From NCBI GenBank assembly GCA_963924555.1, contig OZ004587.1, positions 1,054,001 to 1,118,000 of the forward strand: a stretch of DNA of 64,000 bases. The letters run 5' to 3'. The notes under the pieces were generated by a model. That model saw nothing but the letters and a program-made list of their open reading frames with translations. It was not told the DNA's origin and made no database searches. This stretch comes from Crambe crambe. Lineage: Eukaryota; Porifera; Demospongiae; Poecilosclerida; Crambeidae. Positions 1-10,787 of this stretch are shown here, piece by piece. Position 1 is the first letter of the stretch; the number at the start of each line of letters is the position of its first letter. Both the position numbers and the translations under genes were made by a program.

Positions 1-751
1 TCCACTCTTTCAATTTGGTGAAATCCATTTTGGTCTTTCGGTGGGCATGTGTGTGGTCGCTATTCTTGGTGGATCAGAACATGAAAATAATCTTTATTAT
101 GTGATTCTCTTAGTTTGTGAGATAATGGTCGTTCTGCTGGTGTTCATAGTTGCTAATGTCGTCTTTGTCTGTCTTGTGTTAAAGCATTTGAACTCAGGAC
201 GGAAAATAAGGAAGAGAGCTTTTACCTCATCACAGAACAGCGGCATTCAAGAAAATCAGAAATCACTCAAAATGAGAAATAAGACACAATTTTATCTTGC
301 TCGCATGTTTGGAGCGGTTATCGTTACTAACATTGTGAGTCTAATTCCACTCATAGCTCTAGCTATAGCAGGTGCCATTGTGACCTTCGACCGTATCCCT
401 CTTGGTTTCAAGTCTTTTTCATACTTGGCATTTATCTCTCAGACTGTCTTCCATCCTCTGATAGAGTCAGTCATGATCAAAGATATTAGAAGAGTGCTTC
501 AGGATGTCTTGATGTGTAGATGTCGATGCTTAAAACAGAAAAGGATTCAGCATCTTCCTCCTAGTTCTCCAAAGAAAATGATCCAGAGACATCAAGTAAC
601 TGATTTGGAAATCAACATTGTCGAGAATATTGTGAGACATGGCACTCTGTATGTGAATGTGATTACTGCTGTTGATGCATGTTCTGAAAGAGGCAGCTCA
701 CTGCATGGAGGAAATGAAACAGATGATGTGTCCATCTCAGCTGAAGTATAA
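1..751 (+). CDS. GPCR, C-terminal part (cut by window edge)
   Basis: The reading frame is open from base 2, before the first ATG at 41, so this is the 3' part of a gene that starts outside the window. The first residues (PLFQFGEIHFG) match the TM4-ECL2 segment PPLFGFGEI of the other receptors here. TM5, a basic third intracellular loop, TM6 (VTNIVSLIPLI) and TM7 follow. TM7 ends in VFHPLIESVMI, where class A receptors normally have NPxxY. The tail is longer than in its neighbours (about 70 residues after a CRCRC cluster). An AATAAA lies 39 bp after the stop at 790-795. It resembles the divergent 32694-34001 member more than the close paralogs in loop length. A seven-helix membrane receptor is well supported; the ligand is unknown. 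Confidence 0.85.
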   Translation, partial: PLFQFGEIHFGLSVGMCVVAILGGSEHENNLYYVILLVCEIMVVLLVFIVANVVFVCLVLKHLNSGRKIRKRAFTSSQNSGIQENQKSLKMRNKTQFYLARMFGAVIVTNIVSLIPLIALAIAGAIVTFDRIPLGFKSFSYLAFISQTVFHPLIESVMIKDIRRVLQDVLMCRCRCLKQKRIQHLPPSSPKKMIQRHQVTDLEINIVENIVRHGTLYVNVITAVDACSERGSSLHGGNETDDVSISAEV

Positions 752-1441
752 CAACCATTTTATTAATACAAGTTTGTGTGATTCAATAGAATAAAGTATA
801 TAACCATATCAAAACCACAACTACCGTTGAACTTGATCAAAAGCTAGCTGGATGTTATCTATAGCTAATGCATGCACTAGTTATGTGCTCGTAGCACAGA
901 AGAGCGAGCGAAGCAATACAGCTTGTTGTATATCACAATCTAGCCAGATAATCTTTTTTGTGAACTTTAACCCTTCATGATTGCATATCTCACTTATTAT
1001 GTTAACACACCTTACCGATTTTGTGCTGTACATGTGCACATGTGACTTGTATGATTGTATCTGAATGAATAGACACGGTTTGCTTTTGTGAAAACTTTAA
1101 ATGTTGCATTATGATATTTTGGAGTTGCATGCCCTCTTCTTGTAGCCCTTGATACTACTAACCTAGCTTCTCTTGCCTTTTTTATCCAGCCTTATTTTTC
1201 AGACTCTGCTCTTCTTTTTTCTCTATCTTTTTCATTTCTTCTGGACTTGCTCTTATTGTTTTCTTCTTTCTCTATCCCTTTCATTTCTTTTATCTAGCCT
1301 TGACCATCTTTATTCAGACCTTCTTCTGGCTCTATCCTTTGCATTCCTTCGGTCTAACCTTGCTCTTTTTTTCCTCACTTTCCATCGTTAGTATTTTGCA
1401 CATGCACAGTATTTTACCCTTGGAGCTTGACGTACCAATAT

Positions 1442-1568
1442 GTAATAGTTAGAACACGGTAGTCTGGTGATTATGGCCAATAAACAACCGAATCCGAGGG
1501 CGCAGCCCGAGGATAAGGTTGTTTATTTGGCCATAATCACCAGGACTACCGTGTTCTAACTGTTATAT
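1442..1568. repeat. Foldback (inverted-repeat) element
   Basis: Two arms of about 47 bp, starting GTAATAGTTAGAACACGGTA and ending in the reverse complement, surround a GC-rich loop of about 29 bp. The arms differ only by small indels, so the insertion is probably young. It carries no coding sequence and looks like a MITE-type element. Confidence 0.75.
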
Positions 1569-1919
1569 ATCCCCAGGGCGCACGATTTCATTGGTCGGTC
1601 TGTAGCTAGAGCGTAGCTACCCCTTAGTTACGAAACAAAACGAAAACTCCTGCCATGGCTTGTCCCTGTCCTGTGATGTGCCGTTGTTCAGACGCCAACT
1701 CTAGCCTCGTGCTCTCAAGCAAGACTACGAACTACGAGGCTCCTCCCATGCCCACCACACCCAGCTATTAACGAGTTCCTCCACCCACGTTTTGTGTTTG
1801 CTAGCGACAGCGAAGCTAGCGGAAGGTATGACGCCAAATACCAATGGGCCTTAGAAATAATTTCTTCTTGTGGAAAATTGCAAAAAAAAAAAGAAGTTTC
1901 CTTGTGACCCAGCACCAGA

Positions 1920-2175
1920 TGACTTCTTCATTTTCCAACAATCAGCTATAAACTACCCAGAGACAGAAATAGATTCTTTAGTAATAGTTAATGACAATGT
2001 TATATACTGATCGTTAACTTCATAATCAACTTCTTCCAACAGTCAGCTATAAACTACCAACATAATACAGAGACAGAAATAAACTCTTTAGTAATAGCTA
2101 GGTAATGACAATGTTATCTGATCATTATCTCATAGATTATCTTCATTATCATCTTCTTCCAACAGTCAGCTTCAG
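1920..2175. repeat. Degenerate tandem repeat, ~101-123 bp units
   Basis: The phrase CTTCTTCCAACAGTCAGCTA with its downstream AGACAGAAATA and GACAATGTTAT blocks recurs at offsets of about 101 and 123 bp, giving two and a half imperfect copies. Confidence 0.65.
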
Positions 2176-2331
2176 AAAACCTAAAACTGTTGTTATTCAT
2201 AGCCTGGGGAACAGTGCGTTATGACTGTGCGTTATGAGTCATAACGCACTTTACCCTAAGGGAGGGAATTTATGACAGTAAGAGCACTTTTCTCTATGGG
2301 AGTAAATGTATTAGGTGGGATATATATATAT

Positions 2332-2487
2332 GTGACAGTCAAGGGTAGAAATCAAACTTTATTCACGTTTTAGTCAAAGTTTCCTTTTGTCATGACTGAT
2401 ACTTTAAAATAAAATTTTCTGCCTTTCAAATTTTTTTTCAAAAGTAGAAAGCGTGAATAAAGTTTGATTTCTACCCTCGACTGTCAC
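2332..2487. mobile_element. MITE, GTGACAGTC family, copy 1
   Basis: A 156-bp non-coding element bounded by inverted repeats beginning GTGACAGTCAAGGGTAGAAA and ending with the complementary sequence; the arms span about 36 bp. It lies in (TA)n DNA, so a TA target duplication is likely but cannot be told from the microsatellite. A second copy lies at 40200-40357 with its centre in the opposite orientation. Confidence 0.8.
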
Positions 2488-2590
2488 ATATATATATATA
2501 TACTATAATGCGTATATATATATATCACCACTATCCAGTTTGTACACCATAGAGAAGGGCTTGCTTTGCTCGCGATAAAGTGGCCAACTA

Positions 2591-2656
2591 ATGTTGTTGT
2601 TGTTGTTGTTGTTGTCATTGTTGTTGTTGTTATTATTGTTGTTGTTGTTATTGTAA
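2591..2656. repeat. GTT trinucleotide microsatellite
   Basis: Interrupted GTT/ATT repeat. It accounts for the poly-Ile/Thr reading frames on the opposite strand, which are not genes. Confidence 0.85.
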
Positions 2657-3206
2657 TTACGAATAAGTCATCATAATAATTGTCTATCATAGCTGCTAGG
2701 TTGGATGATTAGCTATGTGAACTCAGTTGAGCCTATAATACATATGAAACTATTTTAACTTTGACCAACTTGCTACATACTAAAATGGTCACTAAATACA
2801 CCAAAAATGAAAAGTGCCCAACTCTGAAAATCACAACAGGTTTCATTCTCGAGGTAAACTACGCTGATTTTTATTATGAAACTTATGGTTGATTATCATC
2901 CACACAAGACTATGGCTTCTTAGAATTCTGGATTAGTTATGATATAATTATTGTATATAAAATATAGGCTCATTCCCTCGTCTCATTCTCATTCTTGGTT
3001 CTGGAATCATACCATGAATTTTAATAGCTGCACTATTGTGTCTAGCTACATGTTATTTTAGTATTGTTGGTGACTAAGTGTTTATAATTAATTAAAATAG
3101 TGACACATACCTCAGTTACTATGTACGGATACATACTTCATATGAGTCAGTTAGCTAGTACATACTGTGCTTAAGATATACATAGCTACATACTATCAGG
3201 AACAAT

Positions 3207-4271
3207 ATGGAGAGTTTAGATAATGCTTCTTTCTTAGAAAAGAGCTTCAGTTGTTTGGACAAGAATTTGAGCAGAGAAGATGTAACTCAAGAGTACTGGT
3301 CTCTCAGTGTTCTTGGGGAGCAGCACACTTCTAGTGCCTTTGGAATGAGTGTGGTATTGACACTAATGTTTGTAATAGGAGTGACTTGGAATCTCATAGT
3401 GATTGCAACCATCATAAAGAAGCGTCTCTTTAAAATCCCTTCAGTTCTTCTTCTACTCAACTTGGCTGTTACTGATTTGCTGTTCTGTCTACTGGTTATG
3501 ACATTTTCAATTGTCACTGGTTTTGCTGGAGAATACATTTTTGGGAAAAGTGACTACATGCGCTGCCAAGTCTGCAAGTTTAATATCATTCTCATATTGT
3601 TAATGACGGAGTCAATATTTTCACTTCTTCACTTAACCATAGACAGACTTGTATATCTCAAAAAGCCACTTCATTACAACTCACTAATCACCACAAAGAG
3701 AATTATCATTGGAGTTCTCATTACTTGGTTAGTGAGCATTGTCCTTTCAATCCCTCCATTATTCGGTTTTGGAGAAATAAGGTATGTGATTAAGGAGGTT
3801 GGGATTTGCACCTTTGCTTCGAATGGGGCCACTGAAATAGCTCCACATTACGCTTACTTCATATTACTCGCAGCTGTTACACTACCATTTGTAGTGGCCA
3901 TCATTATTATCAATGTATGGACAACTTGTATCATATCGAAGCATGTAAAACTTAAAAATCCGGACAGGATTACCAGCAGTAAGAAATTAACTCTATCAGT
4001 GAAAGAGCATTTCGTAATCTCTCGAATGTTTGTGGCAATCAATTTAACTAACATTGTGAGTTGGATACCAATAATTGTTGTGGGAATTGTTGCATCATTA
4101 GAGGTAGAAAGGTCTATTCCTCCAAGTATTGTCATCATCAGCTTCTTACTCTTTCTCCTGCAACCTGTGATCCATCCCATCCTGCAAGTCACTCTAGTTG
4201 AGAGAGTGCGAAGTACGTTGAAGGAATGCTGTACTATGCAGAGATGCAGAAAAGATCAAGATGTATCATGA
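3207..4271 (+). CDS. Class A-like GPCR, intronless
   Basis: A 354-residue seven-helix receptor in a single exon. The extracellular N-terminus carries the array's signature FSCLDKNLSREDVTQEYWS with a possible N-glycosylation site. TM2 has LLLLNLAVTDLLF, ECL1 has AGEYIFGKSDYMRCQVC with the TM3 cysteine, TM3 ends in TIDRLVYLKKPL (DRL in place of DRY), and the TM4-ECL2 part has PPLFGFGEIRY. TM6 is ITNIVSW-like and TM7 is LLFLLQPVIHPILQ, so NPxxY is replaced by HPILQ. The C-terminal tail has a CC pair that could be palmitoylated. The start fits the conserved N-terminus of the paralogs. It diverges from the next gene (minus strand, 5254). Ligand and G-protein coupling are unknown. Confidence 0.92.
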   Translation: MESLDNASFLEKSFSCLDKNLSREDVTQEYWSLSVLGEQHTSSAFGMSVVLTLMFVIGVTWNLIVIATIIKKRLFKIPSVLLLLNLAVTDLLFCLLVMTFSIVTGFAGEYIFGKSDYMRCQVCKFNIILILLMTESIFSLLHLTIDRLVYLKKPLHYNSLITTKRIIIGVLITWLVSIVLSIPPLFGFGEIRYVIKEVGICTFASNGATEIAPHYAYFILLAAVTLPFVVAIIIINVWTTCIISKHVKLKNPDRITSSKKLTLSVKEHFVISRMFVAINLTNIVSWIPIIVVGIVASLEVERSIPPSIVIISFLLFLLQPVIHPILQVTLVERVRSTLKECCTMQRCRKDQDVS

Positions 4272-5253
4272 AATTAAATGAAAATTGGCCAAGAATAATT
4301 ATAAATTATATCAATAGCCATTGCTCTCTCTATGCAAAATTTAATAATGGCTTTTCAATAGATGCAAGTTTTAATTGCAGTCAATTTGCGATTTACGTTC
4401 ATTTGGACAACCCACTTGTACCGGCTGCTGCTTGTTCTCCACTAGCAGCAGTTGTAGGTATGTCTACACTGCATGTGCACTACTGCAAACACATTAGAGA
4501 GTTTACATAGCTATGTAGGAATGCAGCTAGGACATGAATGGGTGAGGGCCCTACAGTGCAGGTTGAGACCACCACTCCCACCAGGCAGGATCAGGCAACC
4601 TGGAAAAAAAAAGTTTGGACAAAGGTATCTGGATAACAGAGGTTCTACTCTACAATGTTAGAGTTGTGGTATGTTGCCACAACTGCATGACCAAAATAGT
4701 CTAAGATATAACTTAACCTTTTTGTATTTCAGTTGATCCATAACATAGTTCTGCAGGGAAGGATGTAGCTGAGCATAGCAGGATGTGACTAGATTGTCTA
4801 TTAGACATGATTTGTCAGGAAATGGAGCATATCATAGCCTATTAGCTAATTGGCTAGCTTGTTTGCATCACTTGTGTATACGTTCCAGTCTCTCATGCAT
4901 GCATTGCATATGACACCAATTGTAACTGATTATGGGCGGGGCTAAGAGCATGATGTGGGTGTAGTGTATTGCTTAATGTACCAGAATCTAGTTTTCAACT
5001 ATGAGCTTTAACTTCATAATTCTGTCTCAATGCATTGTTATAGCCAATGTTTGTTATATGGCAATCAACCACATTCAAAGGAAACATGAGTAATTAATGT
5101 GTACGATAACTGTCACTCTTTTTTTTCTTTCTTTCTACACCTCAGCACAATTTCCTCAAAACATTATCAAATTAATAATCACTGTATACCTGCTACCTCA
5201 GCATAATGTTACAACATTTCTTGAACACATGAGATCAAATTGATGTTTAGTTA
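4272..5253. other. Spacer between tail-to-tail GPCR genes
   Basis: The neighbouring genes point toward each other across this roughly 1-kb spacer. No gene or clear repeat recognised. A short ORF at 4226-4510 overlaps the receptor's 3' end and has no recognisable content. Confidence 0.5.
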
Positions 5254-6330
5254 TCACTCCTTTTTTCTACACCTCAACATAATGTTACAACATTTCTTAA
5301 ACTCATTTCTCACTTTACCAACTAGAAAGGCTTGTAGGATGGGATGCAGCACAGGCTGAGTCAAGAATAGCAAAAAGCCTACACTAGCCAAACCGGGACT
5401 GAGTGGCCGACTTCTTAAAGATGCTCTGACTACTAGAAGTACTATGAATGGAGTCCAGCTGATAATATTGGTAATGTTAATTGCTATAAAGACCCGAGCT
5501 ATTGTGAACTGTTGTTTCAACGTAAGGTGTTTTCTCCCACTAGTGGTTTGGTTAGTAGAATCAATAGTTCTCTGAATCTTTAGTAAAGTCTTCTTGCGTA
5601 TAATGCAGACTGTCCATATATTGATGATCATGATTGCAATCACACAAGGCAGCATGAGAGCTGTTATAAATATTATGTAGACGAAGTTAGGAGCAACAGT
5701 GGAGGCACCATTGAACATTAGAATGCAGATTCCAAAGGCTTTTATTTCGTAACCTATCATTCCAAACTCAAACAGTGGAGGAAGAGAGAGAATTAGACCT
5801 CCAATCCAAGTGATGGGTATTGCAATGATGATCCTCTTTGTAGTGATAAGTGAGTGGTAACGAAGTGGTTTTTTGAGGTATATGAGTCTGTCTATTGTTG
5901 ATAGGAGAAGCGTGAGTATACCTTCTATGATAAGTAATATCACAATGAAATTGAACTTGCAGACTTGGCATCGTGCATAGTCACTATTCCCAAAGATGTA
6001 TTCTCCAGCAAAACCAGAAATGATTGAAAATGGCATCACCAATAGACAGAGCATAAGATCAGTTGAGACTATATTAAGAAGGAGAAGAACTGAGGGGTTA
6101 TGATAAAGACGCTTCTTAAAGATGATTAAAATAAGTGCAAAGTTCCATGTCACTCCAACTATGAAGAGTAGGGACATAACAACACTCACTCCAATACCAA
6201 CTGAAGCTGCTTCTTCTGAAGGTGCCCAATACTCTTTAAATACAATATAATCTCTGCTCAAATCTCCATCATAACAGCTAAAGTTCCTTGCCAAAGAGAG
6301 TTCTGACTCATTCTCGCTTGAAAGTTCCAT
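5254..6330 (-). CDS. Class A-like GPCR, intronless
   Basis: A 358-residue receptor. The N-terminus has NFSCYDGDLSRDYIVFKEYW, with one extra residue before EYW compared with its paralogs. TM2 is LLLLNIVSTDLMLCLLVMPF, ECL1 is AGEYIFGNSDYARCQVC, TM3 ends STIDRLIYLKKPLRYHS, and TM4 leads to PPLFEFGMIGY. The third loop is basic and contains KHLTLKQQFTIARVF, shared by most of the array. TM6 is NITNIISWTPF and TM7 ends TQPVLHPILQ. The tail ends LRCRKKE. The conserved N-terminal motif begins 15 residues after this Met, as in the paralogs, which supports the start. A seven-helix plasma-membrane receptor of unknown ligand. Confidence 0.92.
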   Translation of the reverse strand: MELSSENESELSLARNFSCYDGDLSRDYIVFKEYWAPSEEAASVGIGVSVVMSLLFIVGVTWNFALILIIFKKRLYHNPSVLLLLNIVSTDLMLCLLVMPFSIISGFAGEYIFGNSDYARCQVCKFNFIVILLIIEGILTLLLSTIDRLIYLKKPLRYHSLITTKRIIIAIPITWIGGLILSLPPLFEFGMIGYEIKAFGICILMFNGASTVAPNFVYIIFITALMLPCVIAIMIINIWTVCIIRKKTLLKIQRTIDSTNQTTSGRKHLTLKQQFTIARVFIAINITNIISWTPFIVLLVVRASLRSRPLSPGLASVGFLLFLTQPVLHPILQAFLVGKVRNEFKKCCNIMLRCRKKE

Positions 6331-7229
6331 GGGTGATATGATAAGTCCACTGATGCAATATAGCTATTAGCTATAACCTCTGAATGATAGACAAAGATAT
6401 TCTCACGAGACCATGCATGCATTAATCAAGTAGCTAGTGCCAATAGAGGCCGTAAAATTAATCAACTGCAATTGATAGCTATACATCCGTCAAGTGTTTA
6501 AGGGTTGTGTGGCACAGAGCAATTAGGAATGAATTATTAACCACAACATCCTTCAGAACAGAGAACTCCAGCTCTGGTACCAAGTATGGGACTGGAACCA
6601 TAATCAATTCTTGGCATCAACCCAGTTTTTGCAGGATGCATGGAAAGGAAGTATGCAAACCTAGCTTACATTGAGCCTGCTGTGTACTATTTTGTTTTTG
6701 TGTGTCACTAGCTATATTATCATGATCCCTACAGTGTAGTATCATATTTAGGAATCAGCAAAGTGAGCAACAGATCGAATTACAAATTGAATTCAAGTGG
6801 TTATTGAGATCCAAAGTGCTAATTTTGTGCTTTTGAAAACAATGGTTCATATAAATTAATTTTTATTCCACAAAAATTAATATTTGTGTTATGATTATAC
6901 AGTACTCATACTCTCTATGACACCCTCCTCACATAATCTCATCTATCCAGTCCTTATTTTTTGCTAGCTGTGGAGGGACAGCCTCCATGTGGGGTGACCC
7001 ATGGCGGTACGATGTAGGGGAATGTACATGTGTATGTGTATAATTTTGTATCACCATGTGTAATGAATGTATGTATCTATGTATGTATGTAATTCTGTAA
7101 TCACCACATGCCCTTTATGTTCGTGTAATTCTGTATCATCTTGTGCATGTGTTAATCCTTGTTCCTGCATGTTCTAATCATTATTGTGTCACCTCTCATC
7201 AATGTCTTATGTGTGTGTAAATATGTTGT

Positions 7230-7480
7230 ATGTGTTGACGAACTCAGGTTCCAGAACCTTTCACAGCAGTTCTATTTATAGTGTGTGTGTTACTTACTAT
7301 GTTTAGTTTGACAAGGTGAAGGGTATAAAAGTATCCACCTCATTTCTGTCAGTTGATTTTTGTCTTACTCAAGTGAATAATAATTTAATACTTATCTATT
7401 CCTGATCCTGCGCTGGGTAAAACTAGCTGGGGCCATAGACAGAATCCTGGTGGCAGCAACCCTCTTACGTGGCGGCAACT
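7230..7480 (+). mobile_element. Possible solo LTR remnant (weak)
   Basis: A stretch opening TGTTGACGAACTCAGG contains a TATA-like TATAAAAG and, downstream, a GGTGGCAGCAACC word that could resemble a primer-binding region. No internal retroelement genes and no second LTR are visible. If real it is an old fossil; support is thin. Confidence 0.2.
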
Positions 7481-7525
7481 GACGGAGCTTAAACCCTCCA
7501 GCTCATCCCCCCACACTAGCTAACT

Positions 7526-7529
<4 letters not shown>

Positions 7530-7562
<33 letters not shown>
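7530..7562. repeat. CT dinucleotide microsatellite
   Basis: About 16 uninterrupted CT units in the spacer downstream of the GPCR gene at 7781-8833. Confidence 0.9.
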
Positions 7563-7566
<4 letters not shown>

Positions 7567-7780
7567 ATACCAAGTAGAAAAAAACAGGCAATAAAGAGTT
7601 TACTTCTTACAATGTATGCTTTTTTACATTACAGATGAGAAGTTGTCGAGGCAATAACTATTTGATCATTAAAGATAATTATTATTTTGCTAGTAAGTAA
7701 ACTGATGAAAGTTTCTAAATTCTTACTCTATCTACCAGCTACCAGTTTATGTACAGCAGTTTTTAGTTCTTCGACATTTC

Positions 7781-8833
7781 TTATGAATGAATTTTCCTTT
7801 TTAGCCTTAGTTTCAGGAAATTACAGCATTCTTTCAATGCATTCTTGACTGTGCCAAGTAGAAATACTTGCAGGATAGGGTGAAGGACAGGCTGTGACAT
7901 AAATGAAACAAAGGCAACACTGGCTAAAGCTTGTGGGAAGGGACGTTTTCTTAGGAATATTCTGACAAAAATCATAGCCATCAGTGGAGTCCAGCTTAAT
8001 ACATTGAAAATATTTATTGTTGTGAAGATGCGAAAGATTATAAACTGCTGCTTGAATGTGAGGTCTTTGTTCTCCCTTCCGAGTTCATGAGATCTTCGTA
8101 TATTGAGTTTAATGTTCTTGTGTATGATATATACTGTCCAAGTATTAATGGTGATGATAGCAACTATACACGATACTTGAATAAGAATGATGCATAATAG
8201 GTAGATGAAATTTGGAGCAATGGACGTGCTACCTTTAAAAATAAGACTACAGATTCCAAATGATTTAATCTCGTATCCTACATTTCCAAAGTCAAACAAA
8301 GGAGGAATAGAGAGGACTAGACTTCCTACCCAGGTAAGGAAGAGGAAGATAGTAACTTTCCTTGCAGTTATCAGTGAGTTGTATTGAAGCGGCCTTTTGA
8401 GATATATGAGTCTGTCTATGGTTAAGAAGAGAAGTGTATATATCGACTCCATTGACAATAGTGTAAGAATGACATTAGACCTACAGACTTGGCATCGTGT
8501 ATAGTCACTATTCCCAAAGATGTATTCTCCTGCAAACCCAGAAATAACTGAAAATGGCATAACTAGTAGACAAAGCAGCAGGTCAGTTATGGCAATGTTG
8601 AGAAGGAGAAGTACAGAAGGGTTGTGGTAGAGATGTTTTTTTAGGATGGTTACGATCACTGTGAGATTCCAAGTCACTCCAATGACGGACAGCAGCAGCA
8701 TAACTGCACCCACTCCAATACTGGATGAAGTGTGCTGTTCACCCGAAGACCAGTACTCTCTGAGCACACCATTTCTGTTCAAATTCTCATCTAAGCAGCT
8801 GAAGTTATATTCATTTTCCGAGAAGAAATTCAT
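7781..8833 (-). CDS. Class A-like GPCR, intronless
   Basis: A 350-residue receptor. The N-terminal signature is NFSCLDENLNRNGVLREYWS. It has TM2 LLLLNIAITDLLLCLLVMPF, ECL1 AGEYIFGNSDYTRCQVC, TM3 end LTIDRLIYLKRPLQYNS, TM4-ECL2 PPLFDFGNVGY, loop 3 with KDLTFKQQFIIFRIF, and TM7 MSQPVLHPILQ. The basic C-terminus is LKLRLKRKIHS. The region before TM6 is more divergent (NIFNVLSWTPL). It lies in the same orientation as its neighbours at 5254 and 9750, forming a three-gene same-strand run. No disabling change seen. Confidence 0.92.
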   Translation of the reverse strand: MNFFSENEYNFSCLDENLNRNGVLREYWSSGEQHTSSSIGVGAVMLLLSVIGVTWNLTVIVTILKKHLYHNPSVLLLLNIAITDLLLCLLVMPFSVISGFAGEYIFGNSDYTRCQVCRSNVILTLLSMESIYTLLFLTIDRLIYLKRPLQYNSLITARKVTIFLFLTWVGSLVLSIPPLFDFGNVGYEIKSFGICSLIFKGSTSIAPNFIYLLCIILIQVSCIVAIITINTWTVYIIHKNIKLNIRRSHELGRENKDLTFKQQFIIFRIFTTINIFNVLSWTPLMAMIFVRIFLRKRPFPQALASVAFVSFMSQPVLHPILQVFLLGTVKNALKECCNFLKLRLKRKIHS

Positions 8834-9749
8834 ATCATTTAATATTGTGTAGCTACTCAGTTCTAGCTACACATAGGAATGTCATAATCATTAAGCTATG
8901 TCGCATTGTATGAAATTCTTGCACACTGTTATTTTAATACATGTACGTAGTGTGAAAGTTGCCATAGTAGTGCCACAGCATCGTCATAGCGATTGCTGTT
9001 TTACACACTAGATGATAGTGTACAGTAGGTACAATGAGTTGTTGTGTGTGTAGGTCAGCATAATTGATATTGGTAGCTACAGCATAGCTACATAACATTA
9101 TTATCAGTCAGTAAACTTTTTTTAAAAAATTGAGATTTTGTACGACACAGTGGCAGAGTGACTAGTCACAGGTTTGTTTATAAGTCATCTAATTGTCATT
9201 TTTATGGTATTTAAAGAGTTACGAGTTACAACCACTAACAGAATACTAATGGATAAAGTACATGATTCATAAAGGCATCTTGTTTGCTCCCTGTATATAG
9301 TAGAGTTACTCTATCTTTCAGTAGCTAGCTAGCTACTTGTGAAAAACTGTTCTCTCTATCTGAAACTACAGTAGCAGCTGCAAATTAGGTGCTCAGGTCT
9401 ACATGCATGACTCCACTTGGGAGTTCTGGAGTTCCCTCCACCTTAAATTGTCAGCAACAGTTTTCATGGTTGTGGAATCAATAGCTTAACCTACAGATGT
9501 ATAAGGTCAAGGATCTCATACAGTGTATGTATAAACATGTACATAATACCATGATTGACTGCAATAATTCAGTAATATTATAGCTACTGAGTGTAAAGTG
9601 ACAAAACTTGACTAGGATATGCATATGCTTCTCTGAGTGCTGCCTAGCTATAAAAAGATTGGAAAAATAAGTTAGCAATCTGAAAGGTCTGAAAAATAAG
9701 CTAACAATGCTAGCTATTAAATTATAACTACAATAATTGTGTGTGCTAA
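8834..9749. other. Spacer between same-strand GPCR genes
   Basis: About 0.9 kb containing no recognisable gene. A 97-codon frame at 9478-9771 has no family features and is treated as chance. Confidence 0.5.
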
Positions 9750-10787
9750 CTACGTACGTAATAGTGCACATTTTGTTGAGTTAGTGCAGCATTCTTTCAA
9801 TCCATTCCTGACCCTGCCAACTAGAAAGGATTGCAGTATCGGGTGAAGCACTGGATGGAACATGAACAACACAAAGGAGATGTCAATCAGAACTGGAGGG
9901 AGAGCACGCCATCCTATCGCCATTCTGACTAAAAGAACTATGAGAAATGGAAGCGTGTTTAAAATAAAAGTAATGTTGATCGCTGTGAAGATACGACAGA
10001 TTACAAAATGTTGTTTTAGAGTGAGACTTTTTTTCCCTGCCATGTTCATATCTTCCTGATTTTTTAGAGCTTTATAGGCAATCCTGGCTGTCCATGAGTT
10101 CAGGACCATAATGGCTACTATGAATGGTAGCATGAGAGCCATAAGACACAACAGATATGCATAATTTGGAGCATTGACGTCATAAGTGCAGATTCCCAGA
10201 TTTTTAAGCTCGAACTCCATCTCACCGAAACCGAGCAAAGGTGGTATTGATAGGAGGAAACTGACTAGCCAGGTGGAGACAATCATGAAAATGACTCTCT
10301 TTGCAGTGATCAGTGAGTGATAGCGAAGTGGCATTTTGAAATATATGAACCTATCTATGGTTGACAGGAGAAGATTGAATACAGATTCAAGATTCAAAAG
10401 TGTGAAAATGATATGTGACTTGCAGACTTGACATCGAATATAGTCACTGTTCCCAAGGATGAATTCTCCAGCAAATAGAGGAATGATTGCAAATGGCAAT
10501 ACCAGTACATAAAGTAGAAGGTCACTTACGGATAAGTTGAGAAGGAAAAGAACAGAAGGGTTGTGGTAGAGACGTTTTATCAGGATGACTGTTATCACTA
10601 TGAGATTAAGGAGCACTCCGATTATGAAGAGTAGTGTTAGAACCACACCGAGTCTGATGGCACCTTTAGCATATTGTTCTCCTAATGAACTGATTGACCA
10701 GTACTCTTGCAATATGCTCTCTCTACTCAAGTTCTCACTTAAACAGCTGAAGTCGATACTCTGTCTCAGTGAATAATTATGATCCAT
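9750..10787 (-). CDS. Class A-like GPCR, intronless
   Basis: A receptor of about 345 residues. The frame extends 20 codons upstream to 10847, but the Met at 10787 (MDHNYSLRQSIDFSC) fits the family start better, since the signature CLSENLSRESILQEYWS follows at the usual distance. Features: TM2 LFLLNLSVSDLLLYVLVLPF, ECL1 AGEFILGNSDYIRCQVC, TM3 end STIDRFIYFKMPLRYHS (DRF), TM4-ECL2 PPLLGFGEMEF, loop 3 KSLTLKQHFVICRIF, TM7 MFHPVLHPILQ. The 5' end was copied into a segmental duplication: a diverged copy of its first codons and 5' flank lies at 17356-17560. Confidence 0.92.
   Translation of the reverse strand: MDHNYSLRQSIDFSCLSENLSRESILQEYWSISSLGEQYAKGAIRLGVVLTLLFIIGVLLNLIVITVILIKRLYHNPSVLFLLNLSVSDLLLYVLVLPFAIIPLFAGEFILGNSDYIRCQVCKSHIIFTLLNLESVFNLLLSTIDRFIYFKMPLRYHSLITAKRVIFMIVSTWLVSFLLSIPPLLGFGEMEFELKNLGICTYDVNAPNYAYLLCLMALMLPFIVAIMVLNSWTARIAYKALKNQEDMNMAGKKSLTLKQHFVICRIFTAINITFILNTLPFLIVLLVRMAIGWRALPPVLIDISFVLFMFHPVLHPILQSFLVGRVRNGLKECCTNSTKCALLRT

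Larger units (their letters stand above)
752..3206. other. Repeat-rich intergenic spacer
   Basis: No gene seen. It holds a pyrimidine-rich stretch with repeated CTCTATCC/TTTCATTTCTT blocks (about 1165-1385), a foldback element (1442-1568), a degenerate tandem repeat with units of about 101-123 bp (about 1920-2175), a small hairpin built on GTGCGTTATGA (about 2214-2251), a TIR element (2332-2487), AT microsatellite DNA and a GTT-repeat tract (about 2591-2656). Confidence 0.7.
6331..7780. other. Intergenic spacer with microsatellite and possible LTR-like remnant
   Basis: No gene seen. It contains a GTATGTAT-rich stretch (about 7060-7095), a stretch with TATAAAAG (about 7330) discussed separately, and a CT dinucleotide tract (about 7530-7562). 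Confidence 0.55.

Noticed and set aside
1173-1391. 72-codon Phe/Leu-rich frame resembling a membrane peptide
   Set aside because: Pyrimidine-rich low-complexity DNA with repeated blocks gives hydrophobic frames by chance.
7230-7480. A complete LTR retroelement
   Set aside because: Only a possible solo LTR-like stretch is visible, with no partner repeat or internal genes, so a whole element is not supported.
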